NCBI RefSeq assembly: GCF_910596095.1
Contig: NC_056544.1
Coordinates: 8,076,655 to 8,140,654 of the forward strand
DNA from: Thunnus maccoyii
Taxonomy: Eukaryota > Chordata > Actinopteri > Scombriformes > Scombridae
Length of the DNA stretch: 64,000 bases
Direction of reading: 5' to 3'
Positions 23,124 to 36,761 of this stretch are shown here, one piece after another. Below the pieces are notes generated by a model that was not told the DNA's origin, made no database searches, and saw only the letters and a program-made list of their open reading frames with translations. Position 1 is the stretch's first letter. Every line of letters begins with the position of its first letter. The position numbers and the translations under genes were made by a program.

Positions 23124-23943
23124 CTGTGTAATCTGATGCAATCCAAAGAGCTCTGCCATAAATTCTAGTTTTACAAGGCTTATACAGTTCAGTTTTGTTG
23201 ACATTGTCAGAAAGGTGATAATTCTACTTCATGTTTATTATTGAGGTCGTAGTAGTCGTAGTACTGAGTATTGAGTCGTAGTTTTTGTCTACTCCATTAA
23301 CATACATGAAGGGGGCAAAATATTAGGAACACCTTTTAACATAATGCACTCCAGCACACTACCACCACCCACTACAACCTCAATAATACACATAAAGTAC
23401 AATTATCACCTTTGTAATATAAAAAGAATTTAACTTAATTTCTATGTCTCTGCCAATTTTATGTACTAACATTAAATACAGAGAAGCCCTTAATACATAA
23501 TTTGAGATTACACAAGTGTTGTCATGATCCTGTGTCCTCTACCTGTTGCCACTCTCTCCCTCTCTCTCCCTGCATGTGACAGACTTTGACCATTTAACTG
23601 GGGACAGCTTGTCCAACTGGTTACAAAAGCTGTGACCCCAATTGGGAAAAAGCTGATTTTTGGGTCAGTGTTAAGGTTTGGGTTAGACAAGTAGTGGTTA
23701 TGGTTATGGTAAGTCTCCAGGAAATTAATGTAAGCCTATGTAATGTCCCCAAAAGCAACCAGGATTTGACATGCGTGTGTGTGATTGTTTGCAGGTGTGC
23801 CGGAGCCACACCAGCTGCACTTCATCTCAGTAATCAAGCCCTCTACAAATACTCAGTCCTGCCACTTTCACTTTGCCAGATTGTAGACTCTGCTACCCGT
23901 CAGTGTTACTGCGCCATGCTTCACGTTTTAGCAGAGTATGTTT

Positions 23944-24300
23944 AAATACATGTTAGTACAGTTTAAAGTCTCAATTATATACATTTAAGGAACATTAAGT
24001 TACACTTAAAGTGTTCTGGAAATGCTCAAGCAATATCTATAAATATATTAATGTAAATGTACTCTATTGGTAGTACATTTCATGTACATTATAAATGCAT
24101 TTTCGTGGAGTTTATTTAAGTACATTGGTAGTACACTTTAAAGTCTCCCTTGTAATACATTTGTAGGAGTTTTCAAGTACACTTAAGTGTAGTGGAAATG
24201 CTCAAGCAGCATGTAAAAATACACTAGTAGACTAATGTAGATGTATTTGTAATCTATTAATGTTAGATTTTATGTACATTCAAAATACAATTTACATTAC
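23944..24300. repeat. Diverged tandem duplication, period 176 bp
   Basis: TTTAAAGTCTC occurs at 23,962 and 24,138, and AATGCTCAAGCA at 24,021 and 24,197; both give a spacing of exactly 176. Intervening blocks (AGTACATT, TACACTTAA, CATTTGTAGG or similar) align in order. About two units are visible, AT-rich and rich in GTAC words. Confidence 0.7.
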
Positions 24301-25970
24301 ATTACAAAAGTATTTCAGTTGTACTGTAAATTAAAGAAAAGCATGAGCAAACATGAAATGATTAGTACATTTGCAGTATATTAAGTATAATTAAAGTTGT
24401 TCCATTTAGCACAGTCAAGTATACTTAATGTATCCTTAATACAGTAGGGCTTACTTAACACACTTAATACAGCAGGGCTTTTGTACAACTTTAATACTAT
24501 TTAAGTGTAATAAGTACAAAAATAGATGCTCCATTTTAGCACACTTTAAGTGCACTATTTAACAGTCTGGATGTAAGTACACTATAGTTACTCTTGTGTA
24601 CTAACGTTTAGTATACTTAAGTGCATTATTTTTTCACTAGTGCATAGAGGTTGTCTGTATAGGATTTGATTTTTCATGAATGACATGCTTGTCTGAATCA
24701 GTGTGCTCTGCTTGTCAAAACAGATTTTCACAGAAAGAAAATATTGCTTGTGTAAATACCTCAGTTTCATCTTATCTGTTTTCTATCACATTTGTCCTAC
24801 TGGTCTCAGCTTCTGTGAAGCAGTGGGTTCATTCTCAAGACTGCAAGACATTCATCTAGAGGATGTTTATTATGATCATATGCTAGTTGTATTGTTTGAT
24901 TAATGGGTTGGCTATGGGTCAGTAACCTCAGTATTGCCATCAGTACATTATTAACGACCAAGGAGAAAGAGGAGGTGTGTGTATCACTGTGCACGTTTCC
25001 GTGCGTGCACGTGAGTGTGTGTGTCATGTGCGTGGACGAATGCTACACACAACATCGACGAACGGAAATAGATGAATGGAAATATTGCAGTTTTATCTGA
25101 AACCAATAAGCAGAGGGAAGTGGGGTGCGCCCAAAAATGGCCACATTTAATGTGGTGATTTGTCAAAAGGAGCCTGAGAACAGACCTGGGATAGAAGAGG
25201 AGGGGATATATCTGTGTTTGGTGGCGTACAACATGAGAAGGGAGAATACATTTGTGTTATTTTGAGCAGGGAACTCAGAATACATAAGCCTGAATTACTA
25301 TATGTCTAGAAACAGAATCATCATAAACACTTGTTTCATATTTGTGAAAAAAAGCTGTGACACTAAAGTGAGGCATACATGGGTAAATGTGTATTACTGT
25401 TGCAAAAATCTGCAATTCAAGTGTTCATGGCATTATACACACATGTAGAAACACATCCACACACTCTAGTTTGCTGCACTGATTGCATTATCCTCTGGCA
25501 CAATGTGCATTGTGATGTTATTGTGTCAGCTAAATAGGGAGCACTTGTTTTGTGCTCGCCATGAGTGACTGCAGGAACATCGTACTAATGTCACTAAGCA
25601 TTACTTGACTGGTGTTTTACACAAGTAAATCCCTGTGTAGAGAAACGTGTGTGTGCATGTCTGCCTGTGTGTGTGTGTGTGTTTGTGCGTGTACTGTAAT
25701 ATATGACAGTGAGTTAAGAGGACTGGTGTTCATAAGACAACATATTACAGTGTATGACCTAGGATGTATATGGACTCAATTAGAGAGTATGCAGTTACAT
25801 AACCATATGCTAATTGTATGAAACACTCCTATATCTAACACACACACACGTACAATGTCATCTACATGATGGAACATGTTTCATTATGTTGTGATTATTT
25901 GTTTTCTGCTGAGATTTTGATGAGAGCTAGCGGGTAGTTAGTCCAGGTTAGCATGAAGACTGCTGGCAGG
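24301..25970. other. Intergenic, nothing firm
   Basis: AT-rich sequence with more 'AGTACACTTAA' words up to about 24,620, which could be further decayed units of the preceding repeat, and TG-rich patches near 25,010 and 25,660. No gene recognised. Confidence 0.45.
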
Positions 25971-26075
25971 TGTATTTTGTTACCTTCAGACAGAACCAGG
26001 CTAGCTGTTTCCCCCTTTTTCCAGTTTTTATGTTAAGCTTAGCTAACTGTCTCCTGGTCCCAGCTACATACTGTA
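25971..26075. mobile_element. MITE fragment, family C
   Basis: The words CCAGGCTAGCTGTTTCCCCC and TTTTATGTTAAGCTTAGCTAACTG are characteristic of the family whose intact copy is at 7,549-7,995. Termini are absent. Confidence 0.6.
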
Positions 26076-26720
26076 TTTGATGCAAAGACATTAGAGTGGT
26101 ATTAATCTTTTCACCTAATTTCCAGCAAGAAAACACCACGCCATGGTGTGTTAAGGCATAAGGCCTTTTCATGCTGAAGGGTTTAAACACTCGCACACAT
26201 GTCCTATATAAAGGAAATCATGATTTCTGCTTTTGTTTCTTTCCCTCTTTGAAAAATTACAGTTAAAGTTACATTTACTTAACTCGATTTTAAGGAGAAT
26301 GACTTACAGGTGGTTTGAAATCCCAATTTAATTCAGTTATAGCTGTAAAGAGATTACAAGACTAAACCAGTGCGCTTTCATAGGCTTCCCACCAAACATA
26401 TCGGTGACAGTTTTGCCTGTATGACTTGTTTTTTAAATATTGTGTAAAAAATGTGTAGTTTTTTTAGTGGGATAATTCCAGCAATTATTTTTCTTCCATT
26501 AAAATATCAGTGCAAGGTGAGCATGCCACACATACACACACACAGACACTGGTGTTGTTTTGGTCCCTCTCTTTGTGATGAAGTATTTTTACCCCATCCT
26601 CAGGGCAGCACTGAACTTAATGGGAAGCGAAGGCTTGTCCACAATAGTTAGTGTGTGTGTGTTTGTGTGTGTCTTTGTGTGTGTGTATGTGTTTGTGTGT
26701 GTCTTCGTGTGTGTGTCTTC

Positions 26721-26761
<41 letters not shown>

Positions 26762-27441
26762 CCTGTCCTAGTTGTTTACCATGCCCCCTCTCACTCTGCT
26801 CCTCACACCCTCCAGCTCTGAGAATGTGGACTCGTCGCTACAACGATGGATGTGACATGCTGCATTCTGATTGGCTGGGATGGGAGCTGTGGCCTGCCCG
26901 CTCCTCCAATCTGCATCCAGACTGGATGTGAGAAGCGAGCCGCAGTTATACAAAAGCCTCACATCATAGTGACGCAAAAATAACAGTGTTTTTCCAGACC
27001 CATATTCTCCTATAGTCACATTTATTATTTAAAATCCGTGCTTTGAATTTTTATTTTAATGACCATATAAGGAATTCTCATAAGACGTCATCACAAATCC
27101 ACTGATAGCCTACTCCACCTGTTAATCTCCCTACATTTCAGTGCACTTATGTAGATTAATATGTATTCCTTATTCAGTGTATACAGACAGGGTAAATATA
27201 TGGACAGTATAGCCGGTGCAGTTGTGCTGGGGCCCGCGGGGGTGGGTGGAAGTGGGGAGTGGAGGAGGTCACGGGTAGAGCAGGCCCTCCAACAATGTGT
27301 TGGGTGGAGGACGGGCCCTTGCGAGTCATTCACGTTGCCACCTGGGGAATACACCTGTATTCAAAGAACTTAAATTAAAAATGGTGCCATTTGCCATATA
27401 TACTCCCTCGGAAAAGCAAATCCATCTCCGTCATGGTTTTC

Positions 27442-27473
<32 letters not shown>

Positions 27474-27742
27474 GGTAATATAGTCTGAACCAATCCATAA
27501 CAAAATTATAGGCTTATTCTACATAAACTATTAAAACTGTAAATACACTACTAAAAAAACTATTCAATTAAATGAATAATTTCTTATTTTCTTTAGTATT
27601 TTTGTCATATACAGATATGCAATGATGATTGCTGGGTAATATGTATGTTGTCCAATGTCAAATCTCATCATGTGATTAGTCCTGAGATGATACAGCTAGT
27701 TTAGGCGCAAAATCTGAACGTCAAGACTGACAAGCGGAGCAC
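26076..27742. other. Intergenic with simple repeats
   Basis: Holds a long interrupted (TG)n at 26,648-26,762, a (CTTTT)n run at about 27,437-27,473, and a moderately GC-rich patch at 26,770-26,960 containing GATTGGCTGG (an inverted CCAAT word). I see no exon attached to it. Confidence 0.5.
26648..26762. repeat. (TG)n microsatellite, interrupted
   Basis: About 115 bp of TG dinucleotides with CTT or TTT interruptions, ending in GCGCGCG-like alternating sequence. It produces spurious Cys/Val frames. Confidence 0.95.
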
Positions 27743-27955
27743 ATGCAAGCCAAGCAAGCAGTCATGCCTTTTAAACATAAAATCGGCAGTAAGAAAAGAC
27801 AAGAAAGAAAAGAACAGGAAGAGAAGATAACAAAGCTCCTTAATTTAGATTCCTTTGGCTTTTTTATAAACAGTCACCAGCCCACAGACAACCCCCCTCC
27901 TAGCAGCAATGCAGCAGTTCAGCTGACATCAGCATCGCTGCTCTCAGTGATGTAG
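27743..27955 (+). pseudogene. Possible N-terminus of a hAT-type transposon protein
   Basis: The 70-residue frame has a basic head (about residues 9-28: PFKHKIGSKKRQERKEQEEK) followed by a Leu/Phe segment and a Ser/Pro-rich linker. This layout resembles the N-terminal region of hAT/ZMYM-like transposase-derived proteins, which start with a 'K(R/K)KSG.QKR..RK' cluster. No BED finger, catalytic core or downstream coding continuation is found, so at best it is a fragment. The resemblance is weak and could be compositional. Confidence 0.35.
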
Positions 27956-28386
27956 CAACAACCATGCAGCAGGTAACGTTAGGATAGCAAGCTAGATATA
28001 ACATTAGCCCTAAATAATCGTAATGTTAGGCTATTGTTAGATATAAATTTCAAGACAAGTTACACATATGTTATGGTAGGTTTACTAGGCTACAAGTTGG
28101 GTAAATTATGGTCGCTAACAGGTGGATAGCCAGCCTATAAATTATTATGGTTAGCTAGCCAATAGCCGGGTAGATGCTAGGTAGGCTATTCCTAGAATTA
28201 GATAACACATACAGTCAAGCGGATGTCAAGCACGGTTTACGTTACGGCAGCATGTTCAGGCCCTGTTGTTGGTGAACCACAGGCCCACAGTACAGTAGTA
28301 CTCAAACAAAGTTTAGAAAAGTCATGGTGTTGAGAATTACCACTGGGTGATACATTATTAGTCTTGTTCTGAATAATAAGAAGATA

Positions 28387-28712
28387 TTAAAGGACCAGTG
28401 TGTAGGATTTAGTAGCACCAAGCGGTAACGTTGAAGATTGCAACCAACTGAATACCCCTCCCCCTCCCCTTTCAAGTGGGTAGGAGAACCTACGGTGGCT
28501 GCAAAGCATGAAAAATGAGAAAGGCCCTCTCTAGAGCCACTGTTTGGTTTGTCCATTCTAGGCTACTGTAGAAACATGGCAGTGCAACATGACGGCCTCC
28601 ATGGAAGAGGACCCACTCCCTATGTGGATATAAAGGGCTCATTCTAAGGTAACAATAACACGTTTCTTAGTTTCAGGTGATTATACACTAACTAAAACAA
28701 ACTAACATATGT
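28387..28712. mobile_element. Teleost MITE, family D, 3'-truncated
   Basis: Begins TTAAAGGACCAGTGTGTAGG and continues with 'GATTGCAACCAACTGAATAC', 'GTAGGAGAACCTACGGTGGC', 'GAAAGGCCCTCTCTAGAGCC' and 'TATAAAGGGCTCATTCTAAG', which I recognise as a very abundant fish element. The expected right-hand end (complement of the left terminus) is not present, so this copy is truncated. Confidence 0.8.
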
Positions 28713-30448
28713 TTTTTTGTTAAATATTGCAGCTCTCTTCTGTCTCGTTGTGTACTGTAGGCTTAATTTTACTATCATCTCTTGCCTTCATATCAATTAG
28801 GAGTGGACTTATAAGGTCAAAATGCCTTTTGTTAAAGTCAGCAGTCATTTCAGCACCACAGTGAAATAGGCAGCTCCCCTACTCTCAGGCACTGATGCTT
28901 GTTTTCATGTTTCAGCACTTCACAGTGTTGACAGATTCCTTTATCTCTGCATCGTGCGCACATGAATTTATTGCCGTTTGTAGAGCATGTTCCCATGTAT
29001 GTTCATGAAGTAGCCTGTTTTTTCAGTACTGTTCGATAGGACACACACACACATACACACAAATTGATGGGCCTTTTTCCCTCCGCCAATTATTGCATGA
29101 TTGGGTAAGCAACCTTGAACAAATTTCTTCATTACTGTACTCGAAATACTGTACAAGTGATTTACACCATGACACAACAATTGTGCAATAGAGGGTTTTG
29201 AATCGCAGTAATGACACATCTGTCACACTCTGCCTGGACTTTGTGTGTTTTTTGGTCTCTTTGTGTTTTTGTGTTTTTTGGAGTTTCCTGTGTTGCACCT
29301 CTGTCAAGTCCTTCTGGTAATGGTTTGTTTGTCATGATTTGGGTGGTGGGTTTAGAAGACTACCTTTGTTTAGCTTAGGGTATTGTGTTTTTTGGTTTTC
29401 TGGTTTCCCTGTGTTTTCATGTGCTCCTCCTCTCACCTGCCCTGCATTGCCTTCATTAGCCCTGCTTTTTCCCATTCCCTGATTGGTTTGGTGTGTTTTT
29501 ATAGTCCACTTTTGAGTTCAGTTCTTGTCGAGTCATCTGTGTTTGTTCCTTTGGAAATGGTCTGTGTTCCTATGTTCCTGTGTCTCAGTGTCTCCTGTGA
29601 AATTTAAATATTTCTGCATCTGATCCTGCCTGCCTGCTGTCATCTGTGTTTGGGTCCAACTGCTCCACTCACCGTCATGACAACATCAGTGCATGTTTTG
29701 ATTGTTACTTCTTTGAAAGGTTACATCACCAGTAACAACCATTTCAATCATGCTGATGAAGTCATCTCTGTTCTGCGAAGTAAGCCGACAGCAACAAGCA
29801 ACTGGTTAAACTGGCTGCAGAAACAGTTTATCAATGTCAAAAATAAACTTAACAGTAGCTCAGCTATAGGCTACATATTTACCATAGTTTATAGGCTAGG
29901 TATCTAGCAATTCTCCTGGCTGCTGATGTGTTTTTTTTTACCTACATACCTTCCCAACAGCAGCTATAGTTATGTAAGCATTGTGGCTATAGTTGGTTGC
30001 TTAGTTGACTTGTTGATTTGATTGACAGTCTGTTTACGTTTCTGCGTGTCAGAGTACTATCCATGGTTCTGATAGCTTTCTCTTTGACCTCTCTACTTTC
30101 CCAATACAATAGCCTAACACTGTAAAGTCCAACACATTGTTGGTAAATATATATACGCCTGATAGTGTGTGTGTGTGTGTGTGTGCTTCATTACTAGTAA
30201 CTAGCATGCACTGGGGCCCGTCCTATCTAACTTGTGCACGTCATGATTTTGCCAAGTGCTTGTTGTCCTGAGACCAACATTTTGTATGACACCCCTAGGG
30301 CAACAACTGCCATTGCTAATTAACGTTTGTGATGTCATCACAGACGCTCTGCTGCCGATGCTTGCAAAAAAAAAAGGAGGTAAAAATGGCTGTGCAAAGA
30401 CGTGCTCTACCTTTTGCCACTGTATACAGAACCTGCACACCTGCAGAG

Positions 30449-30492
<44 letters not shown>

Positions 30493-31957
30493 ATGTGTGT
30501 CTGTGTGTTTGTGTTACCCAGGTTTGTGATTTCTGGTTGTCCACTAAGCATCCAGCCTCTTCAAGGTTACTGTCCTGTCAGCAGGATTCCCTTATCAAGG
30601 CTGTCCGCTGCTCACTGAAGGCCTCTAGAGAGCTGAAGGTGGATAGATTTTCTCTGAAAATGGTCAAATTGGAAAAGTTGTAAGAAACTCGAATGGAAGC
30701 GTGACTTTGCCAAGGCCTTTGAGGTTCACCTCAACCTTCAGTTAATAACTTGTAAGAACAGCTGACTTACTGCACCTTGATCTGCCCTTAAGGAAGTTTC
30801 TGTTGTCGCCTAGAGGAAAGAGGAGCGGGATGATGACACGGAATCCAGCTGTTTGAGATGTGATGTATGTATAGGATGTGAAATATGAATGCGGAAACAT
30901 CCTCAAAAAGATCTGCTGGAACACATCACTTGGAAAGTCTTAAAGTTAGATCATGTGTGTAAAAACATATTGAATTGACTTTTTCTGGATAACAAAACTA
31001 AAGAACACCAGAAAGTCTTGCAGATTGATAAGGGTTTGAGGTTCAAATTGTTGTAAATAAATTTAATTGATTGATAAGGTTATTGGCAGTGTGCAGAATG
31101 TTTTAGTGGAAAATGTAATGGTGATGTAATACAAGTGAGAACAAAAGGCTTAATTGAAATCACAGTGTAATATATTATATTGACAGCTGTTGAGGTTATG
31201 AAATGAGGACGGGCCTGCGCTGGCAAGTGGGAACAAGTTGCAAGTTGCTGTGTTTAAACGAAGCAGAAATTAGCAGGAGTTTTGCTTCGTCATGAAACTC
31301 CCCTTCACTCAAAAATGTGTTTTAACTTAGATTTGAGTTTCGCTTGAAGATTTATGCACTGTTTGTGGAGAGTTCTCCTTCAATCTGATGTGTTCATATA
31401 AGCTTGTGTTCATACTCTGCATGAATTTCAACCTAGAGGTGACATCATATACACACTGTTCATGTTTTTCTCTGATTTTGACCAAAATGCCCTTTGTGAT
31501 CATCAACTATACAACTTTAAAAGTACTTTAATTTCATGCAGGACTATGAAACACAACTTCAGAGGCTCATAACTTCTAATCAAGAATGTGATACAGCTTA
31601 TGTTAAAATGTGTGAGATAAGCAGGAATAATATTTGACAATACTATAGTATAGCAACTCTGCTGTTGCTTTTCCCTTGTAGAATAAACCGCAGAGAGACA
31701 GTGAATGGGGAACTGCCTATAAATGTATTACAGTTGTTTCTTTTCTTTTTACAATTGCTAACAGCCATTTCTCAGTTAATGCCACATCTTAACTGCACTA
31801 ATGCAACCATTCATCCATATTTCATCTCTAGTATCAGAACACTGACAATATCTGTCTCCCAACAAAAAACTTGGTCACTCGTTACATGGTGACCTAAAAA
31901 ACACAAAAAAAACAGGTAGCATTACAGTATGTATCATTGTTAGCATTACAAAAACTG
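28713..31957. other. Intergenic, simple repeats only
   Basis: (TG)n runs lie at about 30,164-30,185 and 30,449-30,510. The frames over these runs are spurious. No gene or RNA recognised. Confidence 0.5.
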
Positions 31958-32272
31958 TAAAGGGCACTCCAGCACTTTAGAATTGCACTTTTGTAAAGTT
32001 TGGGGACTCAGCTGAGGCTGAAAAATGTCCAAAATTTTAGTTTGTAGTATGGGTAAGCCTTAGAAAATACTGGATCCTACACCTCCCATAATGCAATTAG
32101 ATAGAATCTTTTGTTAATTCTCCTTGCCTCGTAAATTCCCACTTCTTTCAAACTCCACACCTCTGACTTTGGGCTCCCTTCAGAGCCACAGAAGACATCA
32201 TTAAACTGTTTTCATGGGCTGAGTACTCCTCATGATGAACTTCATGTGTAAAATCAGTGGAGTGCCCCTTTA
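31958..32272. mobile_element. MITE, family B copy 3, both ends intact
   Basis: Left end TAAAGGGCACTCCAGCAC and right end GTGGAGTGCCCCTTTA are inverted repeats, probably flanked by TA. Interior blocks match the copies at 4,930 and 12,139. It is about 315 bp and non-coding. Confidence 0.75.
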
Positions 32273-33978
32273 TAGTAATTAATTTGTACAATTCAGAATG
32301 TTTTCAGTTAAATGTGTGTGTGATAACTGATCATTAATGAATGTGTGAAGGTATATTTGAGCTGTGAATTGTAGACTGTTTGCCATAGATGGATGACAAA
32401 GAGGAACTCGGGGGACGGTACAGAGTCATATCGACTGCACAAGGCCCATAATTCCTAGCGATGCCCCTGGGTACATTTATAATAATCTCTAACAGTTCTT
32501 CATTCTGTTTAGGTCTGTATTTAGAGCCATTAGCCCAACGTATGTATCCTCTTCTCCCACACTCCTTCACTCTGCTTCCTAATAGCCTGGATTAGCCACC
32601 GCTTTAATAGACTCATCCATCTCCTCTATTTATTCACTAGTTTCCATCTCTCTCTCTCTCTGTCTCACACACACACACACACTTTCTATCTCCTTCGCCC
32701 TCCATCTCTCTCGCTCATGGGCAATTACACAAACAAATGCAGTTTGTTTTCCACCCAGTCCGACTGGAAGGCAATGAATGGATTTATCAGGCCATTACAT
32801 TTTTAGTTTAAGGTCAGTTGTTGTATTATATTATCACCGAGAAAAGGTGAAGTCCCAGTGTCACTCCTTCAATTTGCACAGCACATTAGCCATGCAGATT
32901 TATGTAAATTCCTGCCACAGAGTTCGTTCTGATTGGCCCGAGCTTTACGCCCCTGCAAAGCAGACTCAGAGCTTAAATCCAAATTTGCATAGCTTGACAG
33001 GAAGTGAGAGGGGAGGCAGAGATGAACGGCTTTTTGTCAGCTGACGTTGCAGACATACGTAAGACACCCACGCACAATTGAGACGAGAGAACGTATGTGC
33101 TGCGTGAGCTTTGAGTTTGCTATGGACTGTCATCATGAAGGGCAAATCAAGGACGAGCCCCCAAGAGTTTTTTGTTCTTTTTTTTAAAAATTCTAGATCT
33201 AAAGATTTTTCCAAAGACCCAAAATGAACATGAAATATTTTTCTAGTTTTGACCCCTACTTGAGCTTTTCAAAATAAGACACACAGCTTTGGGAAAGGTG
33301 TTATTCTAAACTCAGTTTATTCTACATCACTGTAGCGATGTCGATTCTCAATAAGCTGACTGACAGTAGGATGCAGGAATGTTTTCGTGTGTCTACATGC
33401 TGTTTATTGATTAGCTGCCATTTGCCTAAACCAGCCTGTAAAACATAGTGGCACCCTGAAGCAGCTGGGATCATACCAACACAAACACACACATACACGT
33501 GGGTTTTAAGCGAAACATGTTTGACCTAGTGTTACTGTAGGCGATGATGGGGACGCTACTCACCCCTCAACTTTCAACTATCACAACCTCCCTCTGTAAC
33601 GTTTCCCTTCTCCTCCCCCGCGTGCTGACCCCTCTCTCCACATCTCTTTCCGTCGTGTTTTCCCTCTGCTTGATTCCCCGAGGGGAGGAAAATTCCTCTT
33701 ATCAGCCCCAACCAGATGCAGCAGCGTGTGTGTGTGTGAGGATAATCCCCTGCCTTTCTTTCATTGGCTCAGTACTAACACATTTTTGGTGTAGCTTGAT
33801 GACTCAGGGTTTCTTTTAGAAATACCAGTATTTCATTAAGCATTTTAAAGGCTGTGTCTTTTAAATGGCACAACAGTAATTACAAGGTGAAACATCTTAG
33901 AGTGGCATTTCCGAAAATTCATTAAAAAACGTTAACCCTTGGTTAATCAAATTTGCTTCCGCTGACTGTATTAGAGCA

Positions 33979-34009
<31 letters not shown>

Positions 34010-34438
34010 TTGTTGGTATACAGTGACTCACTAAGCTTGTCTAAGAACGTTAGTGTCAGTTCAGCTCATTCTGTTTTTACCAGCCGGCTCCTCCACAGAA
34101 TCTGCTTTCCTCATCCGTATTCCTGATTCCCTCTGCTGTATGAGTGTGTGTGTGTTTGTGTGTGTGTGTGTATGTATGTATGTGTCTTCCCATTCAGCAA
34201 AATCAGAACAGTCCACCTGCACATGCAAATTAACACCCTCCACTTCATTATGGGATGAGTTCACATGACCCAATCACTGCTTCTGTCACAAACATCTAAT
34301 GTCAGCATCCATTGGCTGCTTTTCTGATTCATCCGTCATTCATTCAGCGCTTCAGCCATGATCACATGATGACTGTGTGTGTGTGTGTATGTCCGTGTGC
34401 AGCTCTATTGCCAAAATCGAAAATCTCTCCCCGCTGTA

Positions 34439-34452
34439 GTTGCCATAGTAAC
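34439..34452. promoter_or_regulatory. Isolated RFX X-box, no linked gene
   Basis: GTTGCCATAGTAAC fits the X-box consensus GT(H)NCCAT(R)GNAAC with two good half-sites. No open reading frame or exon that I can support lies near, so function is unknown. Confidence 0.45.
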
Positions 34453-36761
34453 CAGCAATTCGCCGCATCTGGCAAATTATAGGGCTGTATTGAAGGGCGA
34501 GAGGGTGCGCGTACGTGAGAGTGTAAAGTGTGTGTCGGTGAGTGTGTGTGTGTGTGTGTGTGTGATTGTAGGAGAGTACGAACCTCTCCTGCATACAAAA
34601 GCTGATCTTCAGGTGAAAATGAAAAGCAGAAATGGACGATCAATTATCATTTTTTTCAGCCAATCAATATTAGATAAGACAGCACTCACACAGACACACC
34701 AGACACATAGACACACACTCACAAACTGGGTCATTAATGCCTAGACTCTAAAACTCAGGGCCTGTTGAGATGATGTCTTCCCAGAGGGCAGCTCTCTACG
34801 CTGGTGTTTTATGACTTTGTGGTGGACTACTGAACGGAGACAGAGACGGGAGAGAAGGAGGGTATCTCTGTGTCAGTGACCTTGCAGTAACCTCTCATCT
34901 CCATCACTTATGAATGTTGTACAGCAGGTATGAAGAGAAAGAGCAGTGGGGTTCAGGTGATACAATTCCTGTGTGGAGACGTTGGGGGTCACAGTGATTT
35001 TAAATTCAAACACTCTCTCCTCCTCTCACTTACATAAACCCAGTAAAAGGAGGTCAAGAGGAAACACTTGTTCCCTTACAGTCATTTTAGCAACATGCAG
35101 TACTGGATGTACACACACACACACACACATGCACACACACACTTAAATATTTCATATTACAAATTATCTTTTTATAGAAAGCTGAACCAGAGTTTCCATT
35201 AATTAATCACACTTATTTTCGGTAAGAATCAGTCAGAGTCCTGTAGTGAAAGAAGTTTACTCATCATTACAAGTACAAATCTTACGTTTAGAACTGTGGA
35301 GGTGAGTGCAGATTGTGCTCAACTGACATCCTCCTCCCTCTCCTGTTGCACTTGTCTTCTGAAGACGTTTTGAAGTGGGCCTATAGAGAGAGTGAATCCC
35401 GGGTAGAAAGGTCACGTAATTCCTAGGTAGTGACAAGATATTCATGCAATTCATGGGTAGTATTGAATATCCGTTTCCATGTCATTCCTTGGTGGTATTG
35501 AAACTATTGATAACTGTGTAATTCTATAGGTAGTATCCTATCTGACTCCTGTGAGAGAGACAGTAAACAGTAAAGTTGTGACTTGAAAACCAAAACAATA
35601 AGCTGAAAGGCACTGAAACAGACAGCGTGAGTGATAATTCTCTGTGGGTTCGAGCAACCGCTTTCACATACAAGTATGTGATCTCTTATTCATAAAAAAT
35701 ATTGATTACTTGATTAATTAATCTTTAAGTACAATACTTCTACTAACTGAGTAAATGTGCTCAGTTACTTTCCACCTTTAACAGAAACACAGTGAAATGC
35801 AAAAAGACAGCAACACCTACAACATGACTGATGGTGTGAAATGTTAAAACATCTGGTGTTTTAAACCAGTGGATCAAATGAATTTGTAGCAAGTCCATGT
35901 AGAGAAGAAGCCTAATTACTGTCATCACATGGGCCTCCACTTCTTAGTTATTATCCAGTGATTTCACTGTCAACCAATGACTGTAGTGACAGTCACTGGC
36001 TGACTGTTGCTGAAGGATGTTTAAACTACCTTATACTGTTATAATTTCTCTGCTGTCACTGCTGTCTATGTTGTTTTACTCCTCCAAGACCTCACCATCA
36101 CCACTGTCAAGGTTTATGTCTCCCCAGAGTTTATCTTTGAATGGCTGCAATTTATAGGTTTTAACCCCCATAAAATAATCTAATTAATAAGGTCAACTTC
36201 AAAGTTATTTAATAATGCATTCCTGTTTTTTCATCTGCTTGTAGTGACTTTGCTGACCAAAAAAATAATGAAAAATAAACTTTACACCACACTTGTCTTT
36301 AGGGAATGCATTGCATCCTCGATTTAAACTTGAAAAATGACAACCCAGACACTGAATGTATGCACAGTGTGAGCATACACGCACACATACTCTTATAAAG
36401 AGTATTTTATCCATTTTACAGGAGATAAACAGCAGATCAGCCTTGCTGAGCGGCTGCAAGCATTGCTCTATAAATCACATGGGTAAATGGTCTGTGTTTA
36501 AGGTTTAACCACTCCCCATTAGAGAGCCATGTATGGCTGTCAGCATGCTATTTATTAGGAACATTAAGCTATTTATATGTATATATTTATATATATAAAA
36601 AAATGATAGTATTACAGTGTGTTTGTGCGTTCTCTCCTCTTCACCTGACAGCATCTAGACTCCTCCTCACCCTCAGGATGATACATTGGAAATTTTGTTC
36701 CCCCCTTTAAACTGCACCAGACTTTGACATCTTTATTTTTACTGTATTTTCAATTAACTGA

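Noticed and set aside
26770..26960. GC-richer patch with an inverted CCAAT box as a promoter
   Set aside because: No exon, start codon with a long frame, or TATA box follows on either strand. It is too weak to call.
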